This document shows positions 56,098-64,000 of a stretch of DNA of 64,000 bases, in pieces; position 1 is the first letter of the stretch, and every line of letters starts with the position of its first letter. The stretch covers positions 2,232,001-2,296,000 of the forward strand of contig NZ_CP020694.1 of assembly GCF_003611275.1 (NCBI RefSeq), read 5' to 3'. The translations under genes and the position numbers were made by a program. The stretch comes from Sulfitobacter sp. D7. GTDB lineage: Bacteria > Pseudomonadota > Alphaproteobacteria > Rhodobacterales > Rhodobacteraceae. Under the pieces are notes generated by a model. That model did no database searches, was not told the DNA's origin, and saw nothing but the letters and a program-made list of their open reading frames with translations.

Positions 56098-57264
56098 TTA
56101 CGCCCTTGCCAGCCGGTCCTCAACCACCTGCGCGAACCATGAGCAACCCGCCGGGATTGCGGCATCGTCAAAGTCATATGCCGGGTGGTGCACCGTCGCC
56201 CCATCGCCGTTGCCGATCATAATATAGGCACCCGGTCGCGCGTTGAGCATATAGGAAAAATCTTCGCCTGCCATGATGGGCGGGGTGTCGCGGTCGGTGC
56301 CGGGGGTGATCTTGTCGGCTGCCTCGGCGGCATAGAGGGTGTGGTCGCTGTGGTTGCGCGTGACGGGATAGCCGCGCTGATAGTCGATCTCTGCCTTGCA
56401 CTGATGCGCTTCGGCAGTCAGGCGGGTGAGGTCGTGCAAGCGCTGCTCGGCCAAATCCTGCACCACGGGGTCCAAAGTGCGCACCGTGCCGCGCAGAAGC
56501 ACCTGATGCGGCAGGACGTTGTGGCTGTCGGTATCGCTGCGCAGGGTGCAGACCGAGACGACGACCTGTTTCAGCGGATCGGTGTTGCGGCTGGCGATGG
56601 ATTGCAGCGCGATCAACACATGGGCGGCAGCGAGGTTGGTGTCGATGGCCTCATGCGGGGCCGCGGCATGGCCGCCCTGCCCGGTCAGCGTGATGTTGAA
56701 CTCATCCGCCGCAGCCAGCAGCGCGCCCTCGCGGATTGCGAAATGCCCGGTGGGGTGGCCGGGCATATTGTGCATGCCGTAAACCTCATCGATATCCCAA
56801 CGGTCCATCAGCCCCTCTTGCACCATGACATTGCCACCGCCGCCGCCTTCCTCGGCGGGTTGGAAGATCAGCACGACGCGGCCATCGAAATTGCGCGTCT
56901 CCGCAAGGTATTGTGCAGCACCCAAGAGCATCGCCGTATGCCCATCATGGCCGCAGGCATGCATTTTGCCGGGAGTCTTGGAGGCATAGGGCAGCCCCGT
57001 CGCTTCCATGATCGGCAGCGCATCCATATCGGCGCGCAGCCCGATGGTGCGGTTTGAGCGATTGCTCTGCCCCTCGATCACCGCGACCACGCCGGTCTGC
57101 GCGATGCCGGTGGTGATGTCGGTGATGCCAAAGCTGCGCAGCTTGTCTTCGACGAATTTCGAGGTTTCGGGCAGGTCGAACATCAGTTCAGGGTGCTGAT
57201 GCAGGTGGCGGCGCCATGCGGTGGTCTCGGCGTGGGTCTCGGCGAAACGGTTCTTGATCGGCAT
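56098..57264 (-). CDS. M20 family amidohydrolase, copy 2
   Basis: A 388-aa paralogue of the next gene with the same MHACGHDGHTAMLLGAAQY metal site and QPAEEGGGG; about half the residues are the same in the N-terminal 170 aligned by eye. The second half has diverged more (PLKQVVVSVCTLRSD against PVEQIVVSVTAFETS), so the two probably differ in acyl or amino-acid preference. It follows the FAD oxidase by 26 bases. Confidence 0.9.
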   Translation of the reverse strand: MPIKNRFAETHAETTAWRRHLHQHPELMFDLPETSKFVEDKLRSFGITDITTGIAQTGVVAVIEGQSNRSNRTIGLRADMDALPIMEATGLPYASKTPGKMHACGHDGHTAMLLGAAQYLAETRNFDGRVVLIFQPAEEGGGGGNVMVQEGLMDRWDIDEVYGMHNMPGHPTGHFAIREGALLAAADEFNITLTGQGGHAAAPHEAIDTNLAAAHVLIALQSIASRNTDPLKQVVVSVCTLRSDTDSHNVLPHQVLLRGTVRTLDPVVQDLAEQRLHDLTRLTAEAHQCKAEIDYQRGYPVTRNHSDHTLYAAEAADKITPGTDRDTPPIMAGEDFSYMLNARPGAYIMIGNGDGATVHHPAYDFDDAAIPAGCSWFAQVVEDRLARA

Positions 57265-57290
57265 GGGCTATGTCCTTTGAAACAATGAGG

Positions 57291-58637
57291 TTAAAGCGCC
57301 GGACCGGGGCGGATGGGCGTGCCATCACTGAACCGGTCGGCGCGAAATCTGCTCAGATCATGCCCCGGTGCATCGCCCATGACCAGTGCGGCCAGCACCC
57401 GCCCCATGCCCGGCCCGATGCCAAAACCGTGGCCCGACATGCCGGTGCCAATGACGAGGCCCGGAATTTGGGCGCAACTGTCCGCCACGGGTACGATATC
57501 GGGCATTGTGTCGATCATGCCCGCCCATGAATTGCGCGCCGTGATCGGTGGTAGTTCGGGATAAAGCGCGGCGAACTGCTTGATTGTGCGGCGCAACCGG
57601 CGGTGATCGGGGGCGGGATCAAGGATGCGCATCGCCTCGAAGGGGCTGAAACTGTCCGCGGCCCATTGGCGCGGGGTGCGCCATGCATCAGGAAAGCCCT
57701 TAGGTGCAGACATCCGCAGCCGCTGGCCAAAGGGGGTGGCGCGCAACTGTGGGAGGTAGTGACGCAGGGCGCGGAAGGCATCTGGCCCGACATAGAGGTC
57801 GGGCGCCGCCCCCGGAGCCAGCGTATACCCCCCATCAGCGCGGCGGCGAAAGGCCAGCCCCGCCTCGGCCACGGCACCGGCGTGCACCTCGGGCAGCACG
57901 TTGGTCGCCACCACGCTTTCGCGTACGGATAGCTGCGGCAGGGTGACGCCATGCGCGCGCAGGAAAAGCGCCGACCATGCCCCGCCCGCCAGCACCACCG
58001 ATGTCGTGCGGATCGCCCCCGCTTCGGTGCTCACCCCCGCCACGCGGCCCGCGGCGAGGTCAAGCTTGCGCACCGCGCAGTTCTCGATGATGCGCACGCC
58101 CTCTTTGACGGCCAAGGCGGCCAGCGCTGGCACCGCGACCCAAGGTTCGGCCCGCATGTCGGAGGGGGTGATCAACGCCCCGGTGTAGCCTTTGCTCAGC
58201 CCCGGAAAAGCCGCCGCCACCTCGCCTGCGTCCATCAACCGGCTGTCGATCCCATTCGCCTTGGCGTGGGGCAGCCAGTCTGCGTAGCTTTGCATCTTGG
58301 CGTCCGACCTTGCCAGATAGGTCACGCCGGTCTGTTTCAGCCCGATGTCGCGGTCGAGCTCTGGGGCCAGTTCGCGCCAAAGCCGCGCGGCTTCGACCAT
58401 GATCGGCAACTCATCCGGGTCGCGCCCTTGTTGGCGGATCCAGCCCCAGTTGCGGCTGGATTGTTCGGCGGCAATGCGGCCCTTTTCCAGCAGCGTCACC
58501 TGTTTGCCCGCCCGCGCCAGAAACAGGGCGGTGCAGACACCGATCACGCCACCGCCGATGACCACCACCTCGCTGTCACGCGGCGGGGTGCGGGGGTAGC
58601 TGGCAGGGGTGGCAAGGGTGATAGGAAAAACGGACAT
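57291..58637 (-). CDS. FAD-dependent amino acid oxidoreductase (DAO family)
   Basis: A 448-aa flavoprotein with VVVIGGGVIGVCTALFLAR (GxGxxG at 28-33), the SSRNWGWIRQQGRD segment typical of one D-amino-acid-dehydrogenase-like group, and a C-terminal GMSGHGFGIGPGMG FAD-closing motif. It oxidises an amine or amino acid to imino compound with electrons to the chain or oxygen. Position between argE and the amidohydrolases suggests processing the freed amino acid, perhaps the D-isomer. Confidence 0.85.
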   Translation of the reverse strand: MSVFPITLATPASYPRTPPRDSEVVVIGGGVIGVCTALFLARAGKQVTLLEKGRIAAEQSSRNWGWIRQQGRDPDELPIMVEAARLWRELAPELDRDIGLKQTGVTYLARSDAKMQSYADWLPHAKANGIDSRLMDAGEVAAAFPGLSKGYTGALITPSDMRAEPWVAVPALAALAVKEGVRIIENCAVRKLDLAAGRVAGVSTEAGAIRTTSVVLAGGAWSALFLRAHGVTLPQLSVRESVVATNVLPEVHAGAVAEAGLAFRRRADGGYTLAPGAAPDLYVGPDAFRALRHYLPQLRATPFGQRLRMSAPKGFPDAWRTPRQWAADSFSPFEAMRILDPAPDHRRLRRTIKQFAALYPELPPITARNSWAGMIDTMPDIVPVADSCAQIPGLVIGTGMSGHGFGIGPGMGRVLAALVMGDAPGHDLSRFRADRFSDGTPIRPGPAL

Positions 58638-58690
58638 GCGAACCCCGGAGGCTGGGACCGCGCGGCTGCACCGGGCGGCCGTGGAAAGGA

Positions 58691-58711
58691 CAGGCCCCTG
58701 CGGGGGGCCTG
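58691..58711 (-). terminator. Hairpin after argE
   Basis: CAGGCCCC (58691-58698) pairs with GGGGCCTG (58704-58711) around TGCGG, in the 96-base gap after the argE stop. On the minus strand the stem is followed by a short pyrimidine run (TCCTTTCC). It may partly end transcription before the FAD gene. Confidence 0.6.
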
Positions 58712-58733
58712 CCCTAGGTCTGTCAGGGATGGC

Positions 58734-59897
58734 TCAGCCCTGCAAGCGGGTCAGCAGCCGGCGCATGAAGTCGTGACCGGCCTCGAATTGCGCCACGTCG
58801 ATGAATTCATTGGGCTGGTGCGCCTGCGCGATGTCGCCCGGCCCACAGATCACGGCGGAATACCCTGCCTCTTGGAACTGCCCGGCTTCGGTGCCGTAGC
58901 TCACTTTGTGGCTGGCATTGTCGCCGGTGATCTGGCGCACGATCTGCTCGGCCTCGCCGTCCTTTTCGGGCTGCAGCGCGGGCACGTCGAAACGGGTCGA
59001 GGTCTCGATGTAGGTTTCGGGCACCACGTCCTGCATCTGCTTTTCGACCTCACGGACCTTCTTGAGGTAGGCGGTGCCCCATTTGTCTTTGTCTTCACCC
59101 GGCACCACGCGGAAATCCATGGCGAATTTGCAGTCCTTGGCGGTGATGTTGTGGGCCGTGCCGCCTTCGATCACACCGACATGGGCGGTGGTGAAGGGCG
59201 GGTCGAACATCGCCGCCGTCTCGGTCGGTTTGGCGGCCATGTTGTCGCTGTTCACGTCATTGGCCCATTCGATGAGCTTGGCGCCCGCCATGATCGCGTT
59301 GACCCCGGTGTGCAGCAGCGAGGAATGCACCTCAAAGCCCACGAGGTGCGTGTTAAAGCCAATGCCGCCCTTGTGGCCAGTCACCGCCTGCATGGTCGAA
59401 GGCTCGCCCACGATCACCGCCGAGCCCTTGGGCACCACGCCCTGCATCGCTTGGATCATCGGCGGGGCACCGGTGCAGCCGATCTCTTCGTCAAAGCTGA
59501 GCGCGATCTGTAGGGGGCGTTTGACGTCTGCATAATGCGCCTCGACCAAAGCCCAGAGCGCCAGCGCGTCAAAGCCCTTCATGTCGCAGGTGCCGCGTCC
59601 GTAATAGCGGCCGTCTTTCTCGGTCACGGTGAAAGGGTCGGTGTCCCATGCCTGCCCGTCGACCGGCACCACATCGGTATGGCCCGAAAGCACCACGGCC
59701 CCCTCCTCCCACGGGCCCGCATGGGCGAAAAGCGCATGTTTGGGCTGATCAGGATCGACGTAGCGGTGGCTCTCGATCCCGTGGGAGGCGAGGTACTCGG
59801 CCACCCAGTCGATCAGCGGGATGTTGGTGTCCCGCGACACGGTGGGAAAGCTAATGAGTTTGGTCATCAACTCGAGCGGGGTCAGGCGTTCGTTCAT
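58734..59897 (-). CDS. argE: Acetylornithine deacetylase
   Basis: A 387-aa M20 enzyme that hydrolyses N-acetylornithine. Metal residues: H73 and D75 in SGHTDVVPVDG, DEEIGCTG later, and GRGTCDMKGF. Because genes for amidohydrolases surround it, a broader N-acetyl amino acid deacetylase role is possible. The start at 59897 follows a weak ribosome site; a GTG seven codons upstream is the alternative. It begins ten bases after the transporter ATPase stop. Confidence 0.87.
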   Translation of the reverse strand: MNERLTPLELMTKLISFPTVSRDTNIPLIDWVAEYLASHGIESHRYVDPDQPKHALFAHAGPWEEGAVVLSGHTDVVPVDGQAWDTDPFTVTEKDGRYYGRGTCDMKGFDALALWALVEAHYADVKRPLQIALSFDEEIGCTGAPPMIQAMQGVVPKGSAVIVGEPSTMQAVTGHKGGIGFNTHLVGFEVHSSLLHTGVNAIMAGAKLIEWANDVNSDNMAAKPTETAAMFDPPFTTAHVGVIEGGTAHNITAKDCKFAMDFRVVPGEDKDKWGTAYLKKVREVEKQMQDVVPETYIETSTRFDVPALQPEKDGEAEQIVRQITGDNASHKVSYGTEAGQFQEAGYSAVICGPGDIAQAHQPNEFIDVAQFEAGHDFMRRLLTRLQG

Positions 59898-59907
59898 TGG
59901 TATTCTT

Positions 59908-61740
59908 TCAATAGCCACTGTCGGTGGTCAGCACATGGTGCCCCGGCTCCACCTCGCGGTAGACCGAAGGCTCGGCCCGATAGCTGACAGGGTGGATCGG
60001 CGAGGGAATCGGTTTGAAGTTCAGGTCCTTCTCGGACTTGCGCCGGCGCGGATCGGCGATTGGCACGGCCTTCATCAGCGCTTGGGTATAGGGGTGCTGC
60101 GGGTTCTCAAACACCCGCTGGCGCGAGCCCATCTCGACGATGCGCCCCAGATACATGACGCCGACGTAGTGGCTTACCCGCTCCACCACCGCCATGTCGT
60201 GGCTGATGAAGAGGAACGACAGCTCCATCTCGGCCTGAAGCTCCATCATCAGGTTGAGCACCTGCGCCTGCACAGACACATCAAGGGCCGAGACCGCTTC
60301 ATCCGCGATGATCAGCTTGGGGTTCAGCGCAAGCGCGCGGGCGATGGCGACCCGTTGGCGCTGGCCGCCTGACAGCTCATGCGGGAAGCGGCGCATGAAG
60401 CTGCGCGGCAGTTCCACCCGGTCGAAGAGCATCTCGATCCGCTTGGTAATTTCGGCCCCCTTGAGGGTCGCAAAATTGTGGATCGGCTCGGCCACCTGAT
60501 CCGCGAGTTGCATCTGCGGGTTGAGCGAGGCGAAGGGATCCTGAAAGATCATCTGCATGTCGAGCCGCGCGGTGCGCAAAGCTGATTGGTCGAGCGACAT
60601 GATATCGACACCGTCAAGGTTCACCTCTCCCGACATCGGCTCCACCAGCCGCAGGATCGACCGTCCGGCGGTGGATTTGCCACAGCCCGATTCGCCAACG
60701 AGGCTCAGCGTCTGACCTTTGTTGAGCGTAAAGGACAGGTCTTCGACCGCATGCACATTGGCCACAGTGCGGCGCAGGAAACCGCCCTGCACTGGGAAGC
60801 GCGTGGTCAGGTTCCTGACCGACAAGAGCACCTCTTCGCGGCCCTTGATCGGAACGATTTCCTTGTCCTCACTGCCCAAAAGCTTCATCGGCTCGGGGTA
60901 TGGCTTGCCCGTCATCTCGCCCAGTTTCGGCACGGCGGCCAAGAGCGCTTTGGTATAGGGGTGCTGCGGGTTCTCAAAGATCTCCTCGACGGTGCCTTCC
61001 TCGACCTTCTTGCCGCGGAACATGACGACGACCCGGTCAGCCATCTGCGCCACCACGGCCATGTCATGGGTGATGAACATCACCGCCGTGCCCGTTTCGC
61101 GCTTGAGCCGGTCCATCAGGGCGAGGATTTCGGCCTGAATCGTCACGTCGAGCGCGGTGGTGGGCTCATCCGCGATCAGCAGGCGCGGCTCGCAGGCCAG
61201 CGCCATGGCGATCACCACGCGCTGGCGCATACCGCCCGAAAGCTCATGCGGGTACTGCTTCAACCGGCGCTCAGGCTCAGGGATGCGGACCTGCTGCATC
61301 AATTCCAACGCACGTTCCTCGGCCTCTTGCCGGGACATGTTCAGATGCAGGCGCAGGCCCTCGGTCATCTGCTTGCCGATGGTAAATACGGGGTTCAGCG
61401 CGGTCATCGGCTCTTGGAAGATCATGCCGATTTCATTGCCGCGAATCTTGCGCATGAGGCTGCCGCTGCTGGCCGCCAGATCGACCTGCCCCTTTTCACC
61501 ACGCTCAAAAAGAAGGCGCCCGCCTGCAATTTCACCGCCGCCGTATTCGACCAGCCGCATCAGCGACAGCGAAGACACCGATTTGCCCGATCCCGATTCC
61601 CCGACAACGCAAACCGTCTCACCGGGGTTGATGTCGAAACTGACATCTTCGACGCCGACAACGGGGCCATCTTTGGTTTGAAATTCGACGCGCAGGCCCT
61701 GAATTTGGGCGATTGGCGCCCCGTTTGCGTGATCCAGCAT
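59908..61740 (-). CDS. Peptide ABC transporter ATP-binding protein (fused DppD-DppF type)
   Basis: A 610-aa protein joining two oligopeptide-type ATPases, as in GsiA. The first half has GESGSGKS (47-54) and [15 protein letters not shown]; the second has GESGCGKST (K355) and [15 protein letters not shown]. Both halves carry the oligopeptide/dipeptide C-terminal region ([10 protein letters not shown] and [10 protein letters not shown]). It should power the transporter encoded on the other strand from 62054. AGGGA lies before the ATG. Confidence 0.93.
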   Translation of the reverse strand: MLDHANGAPIAQIQGLRVEFQTKDGPVVGVEDVSFDINPGETVCVVGESGSGKSVSSLSLMRLVEYGGGEIAGGRLLFERGEKGQVDLAASSGSLMRKIRGNEIGMIFQEPMTALNPVFTIGKQMTEGLRLHLNMSRQEAEERALELMQQVRIPEPERRLKQYPHELSGGMRQRVVIAMALACEPRLLIADEPTTALDVTIQAEILALMDRLKRETGTAVMFITHDMAVVAQMADRVVVMFRGKKVEEGTVEEIFENPQHPYTKALLAAVPKLGEMTGKPYPEPMKLLGSEDKEIVPIKGREEVLLSVRNLTTRFPVQGGFLRRTVANVHAVEDLSFTLNKGQTLSLVGESGCGKSTAGRSILRLVEPMSGEVNLDGVDIMSLDQSALRTARLDMQMIFQDPFASLNPQMQLADQVAEPIHNFATLKGAEITKRIEMLFDRVELPRSFMRRFPHELSGGQRQRVAIARALALNPKLIIADEAVSALDVSVQAQVLNLMMELQAEMELSFLFISHDMAVVERVSHYVGVMYLGRIVEMGSRQRVFENPQHPYTQALMKAVPIADPRRRKSEKDLNFKPIPSPIHPVSYRAEPSVYREVEPGHHVLTTDSGY

Positions 61741-62053
61741 CTGTTTCCCTGTTGTTTTTATTGGCGCAGATTTTGCCCGACGCTACGGCGAATGTCATGA
61801 GACTGTCAAACCTGACGCGGGCAGTTCGCGCTTTGTCATATTTGCGTCATGTCCGCCCTTGCAATTTTTGGGAAACCTGTTTCGATATGGCCCATGCGGT
61901 TTGGAAAGAACGCTTCGATCACAGGTTGAATATTGCTTTTTTTGTTATGTTTAGCAGGTGAAGCTCATGTTCTTTCTGGGGCGACAACAACAAGGCGGGG
62001 GCAATCCCGTCGACAAAAAGCGGCACGCCCACGTGTCCAACATGGAGTAAGAT
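61741..62053. promoter_or_regulatory. Divergent promoter region of the peptide transporter
   Basis: This 313-base gap separates the ATPase (minus) and binding protein (plus). On the minus strand TTGACA (61804-61809) and TAGCGT (61780-61785), 18 bases apart, are a candidate promoter. On the plus strand an AT-rich stretch near 61930-61955 and GGAGTAAG just before the ATG at 62054 are seen. GTCAT recurs in the middle (61793, 61836, 61847). I find no gene in it. Confidence 0.5.
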
Positions 62054-63775
62054 ATGAAATTGAAGACCCTATTGATGGGGGCTGTCGCATCGACTGCGTT
62101 TGCCCCTATGGCCTTTGCAGAAGCCCATGAGGGCGAGCGTGGCCGCGACGGCGAAGTCAAAATCATTTATTGGCAGGCGCCTTCGATCCTGAACCCCTAT
62201 CTGTCGAGCGGCACGAAGGACGTCGAAGCGTCCTCGCTGATCCTCGAACCCCTTGGTCGCTATGACGAAACCGGCGCGCTGGTCCCCTATCTGGCGAACG
62301 AAATTCCGACGCTGGAAAACGGCGGCGTGAGCGAAGACCTCAAGACCATCACATGGAAGCTGAAAGATGGGCTGATGTGGTCCGACGGCACCCCCGTCAC
62401 CGCCAATGACGTCAAATTCACCGCCGATTACTGCATGAACCCCGAAGGCGGCTGCGCACAGTTGGCCAAATTCGAAGGTGTCTCTTCGGTCGATGTGGTC
62501 GACGACCAGACGGTCAAGGTTACCTTCTCCGAGCCGATGCCGAACCCCTACGGCCCCTTCATGGGCGGCCAGTCCCCGATCATTCAGGCAGCGCAGTTTG
62601 CCGATTGTACTGGCGCCAAGGCGCCCGAGTGTACCGAAGCGAACTTTAACCCCATCGGCACCGGCCCCTTCACCGTCACTGAGTTCCGCCCGAACGACGT
62701 GATCACCATGGCCGCGAACGAAAACTACCGCGACCCGAGCAAGCCCGCCTTTGCCTCGCTGACCTTCAAAGGTGGCGGCGACGCGACAGCTGCGGGCCGT
62801 GCCGTGATGGAAACCGGCGAATTCGACTACGCCTGGAACCTGCAACTGGCCCCCGATGTCATCGCCAAGATGGCCGAAGGCGGCAAGGGCAAGCCGATGT
62901 CGGCTTTCGGCACGCTGGTTGAGCGTCTGGAACTGAACATGACAGACCCCTCCCCGGACCTGCCGGAAGGTGAGCGGGCCACAGCCAAGCACCCGCATCC
63001 GTTCCTCACCGATGAGAGCGTCCGCCGGGCACTGTCGATGGCGATTGACCGCGAACTGCTGGTCGAAGTCGGCTACGGCCAAGCGGGCCGCGCCACCTGC
63101 AACATGGTGCCCGCGCCAGAGCTTTACGCCTCCGACAACACCGACTGCCTGACCCAAGACATCGAAGGCGCCAAGGCGCTCTTGGACGAAGCGGGCTGGG
63201 TTGACAGCGATGGCGACGGCATCCGCGAAAAAGACGGCGTGAAGCTGGAAATCCTTTACCAGACCTCGACCAACGCCGTGCGTCAGGACTTCCAAGCGCT
63301 GATCAAGGATTGGTGGAGCCAGATCGGTGTTGAAACCGAATTGCGCAACATCGACGCTTCGGTCTTCTTTGGGGGTGATCCCGGTTCGACCGACACATTC
63401 CAGCGTTTCTATGCAGACGTGGAAATGTATGCCAACAACTTCGATGGCACCGATCCGCAAAGCTACCTCGCTCAGCGGACCTGCGCCAAATTCCCAAGCC
63501 CGGAATCGCAGTGGCAGGGTGAGAACATCAACCGTTTCTGCGAAGAAGAGTATGACGCGATGGTGGCCGAACTGGGCCGTACCGGCGAAATGGAAAAGCG
63601 TGGCGAACTGGCCAAAAAGCTGAACGACATGCTAACCAAAGACAGCTACTCGATCCTGCCGCTGGTTGACCGTGGTCGCGTTTCTGCTGCAGCCAACACC
63701 CTTGGTGGCGTTGTTCTGAACACATGGGACTCCGAGCTGTGGAATGCCGCCGATTGGTACCGCATGGAAGAGTGA
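62054..63775 (+). CDS. ABC transporter substrate-binding protein, peptide family 5
   Basis: A 573-aa periplasmic protein (SBP_bac_5). The signal peptide runs to about residue 22 (GAVASTAFAPMAFA), and the mature protein has YWQAPSILNPYLSSGTKDVE, SDGTPVTANDVKFT and SVRRALSMAIDRELL, which are family hallmarks. It carries cysteines in pairs that could form disulfides. Peptides are a likely substrate, but members also take nickel, opines and glutathione. The permease gene follows after a hairpin. Confidence 0.92.
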   Translation: MKLKTLLMGAVASTAFAPMAFAEAHEGERGRDGEVKIIYWQAPSILNPYLSSGTKDVEASSLILEPLGRYDETGALVPYLANEIPTLENGGVSEDLKTITWKLKDGLMWSDGTPVTANDVKFTADYCMNPEGGCAQLAKFEGVSSVDVVDDQTVKVTFSEPMPNPYGPFMGGQSPIIQAAQFADCTGAKAPECTEANFNPIGTGPFTVTEFRPNDVITMAANENYRDPSKPAFASLTFKGGGDATAAGRAVMETGEFDYAWNLQLAPDVIAKMAEGGKGKPMSAFGTLVERLELNMTDPSPDLPEGERATAKHPHPFLTDESVRRALSMAIDRELLVEVGYGQAGRATCNMVPAPELYASDNTDCLTQDIEGAKALLDEAGWVDSDGDGIREKDGVKLEILYQTSTNAVRQDFQALIKDWWSQIGVETELRNIDASVFFGGDPGSTDTFQRFYADVEMYANNFDGTDPQSYLAQRTCAKFPSPESQWQGENINRFCEEEYDAMVAELGRTGEMEKRGELAKKLNDMLTKDSYSILPLVDRGRVSAAANTLGGVVLNTWDSELWNAADWYRMEE

Positions 63776-63783
63776 TCTAGGAC

Positions 63784-63807
63784 GGAGGCGCGGCATGCTG
63801 CGCCTCC
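63784..63807 (+). terminator. Hairpin between the binding-protein and permease genes (attenuator)
   Basis: GGAGGCGC (63784-63791) pairs with GCGCCTCC (63800-63807) around eight bases, nine bases after the stop at 63775. There is no long T-run. A stem here is typical for raising the binding-protein yield over the permeases by partial termination or mRNA protection. Confidence 0.65.
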
Positions 63808-63895
63808 CTTCACCGACCTTTGGGGGGTGTGCGCCATCCGCACGCCCCCCTCTCGCCCCCACCCCCTCACAGACTGACCTACAAAGGCGACGCCC

Positions 63896-64000
63896 ATGTT
63901 GACCTTCTCCATCCGACGACTTCTTTTGTCGATCCCGACGCTTTTGTTTATCAGCCTGGTGATTTTCCTGCTGCTACAACTCGCCCCCGGCGACCCCATG
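63896..64000 (+). CDS. ABC transporter permease, DppB type (N-terminal part; cut by window edge)
   Basis: The 35 codons reading MLTFSIRRLLLSIPTLLFIS and then VIFLLLQLAPGDP show the first membrane helix and the LAPGDP motif that follows it in peptide/nickel permeases of this family. The rest lies outside the window, where a second permease gene is expected. Confidence 0.9.
   Translation, partial: MLTFSIRRLLLSIPTLLFISLVIFLLLQLAPGDPM

Noticed and set aside
57951-59513. Plus-strand open frame opposite the FAD oxidase and argE
   Set aside because: It spans two real genes and a hairpin on the other strand and lacks a ribosome site.

Overview
The window looks like chromosomal DNA of a Roseobacter-group alphaproteobacterium (Rhodobacterales; Sulfitobacter-like, genus not certain). 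The reasons are the GC-rich third positions, the nuo operon carrying DUF5333 and DUF5337 genes, the order nuoN-birA-coaX-rnj, a LiuR-type leucine-degradation gene set, and the Tat, Kdo-transferase and M20 gene neighbourhoods. I see no insertion sequence, prophage, CRISPR array, rRNA or tRNA, and no convincing frameshifted gene. Coding density is high and most neighbours overlap by 1-10 bases.

Layout. 1-1278 (minus): tatA-tatB-tatC, with tatC cut by the window edge. 1462-7828: a YafY-type regulator, a minus-strand set of a sodium:solute symporter, an iron-type ABC ATPase and two Lin0512-family proteins, an atypical SDR, a Hint-domain protein and a SnoaL-like protein. 7933-13093 (plus): prfC, a family 2-like glycosyltransferase, a DEAD-box helicase and an exported hypothetical protein. 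13077-34925 (minus): a very long respiratory operon, nuoA to nuoN, followed by birA, coaX and rnj. It is interleaved with accessory genes: a 57-aa two-helix membrane protein (C/D gap), an HHH-domain membrane protein and DUF5337 (E/F gap), a lipoprotein and DUF5333 (F/G gap), a second lipoprotein (G/H gap), a CMD-like protein (I/J gap) and a 25-aa single-helix peptide (J/K gap). 35088-45347 (minus): leucine/isovalerate catabolism (liuA, liuB, liuD, liuE, liuC plus an acyl-CoA synthetase), interspersed with an LprI-like protein, DUF1622, a flavodoxin-like reductase and a GST. 45492-54805: PPOX protein, gph, glmU-glmS-alkD, a lipoprotein, moaA, waaA and an LPS-core type glycosyltransferase. 54867-64000: two tandem M20 amidohydrolases, a FAD amino-acid oxidase, argE and a fused peptide-ABC ATPase, divergent from the substrate-binding protein and first permease of the same transporter.

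How the parts work together. The leucine set turns isovaleryl-CoA into acetoacetate and acetyl-CoA, feeding electrons through ETF and the respiratory chain; it lies directly upstream of Complex I on the same strand, though nuo appears to have its own promoter. The last block reads as an uptake-and-deacylation module for peptides or N-acyl amino acids. glmU/glmS and waaA with the GT4 protein serve the cell envelope.

The most interesting material is in the nuo operon. Two unannotated-size membrane peptides are stitched into it (TAATG couplings around the 57-aa gene), the J/K gap is packed with hairpins including an AT-rich 21-base palindrome, and an HHH domain occurs both as a C-terminal extension of NuoE and in a membrane protein encoded next to it. 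No completely new defence or mobile system was found.
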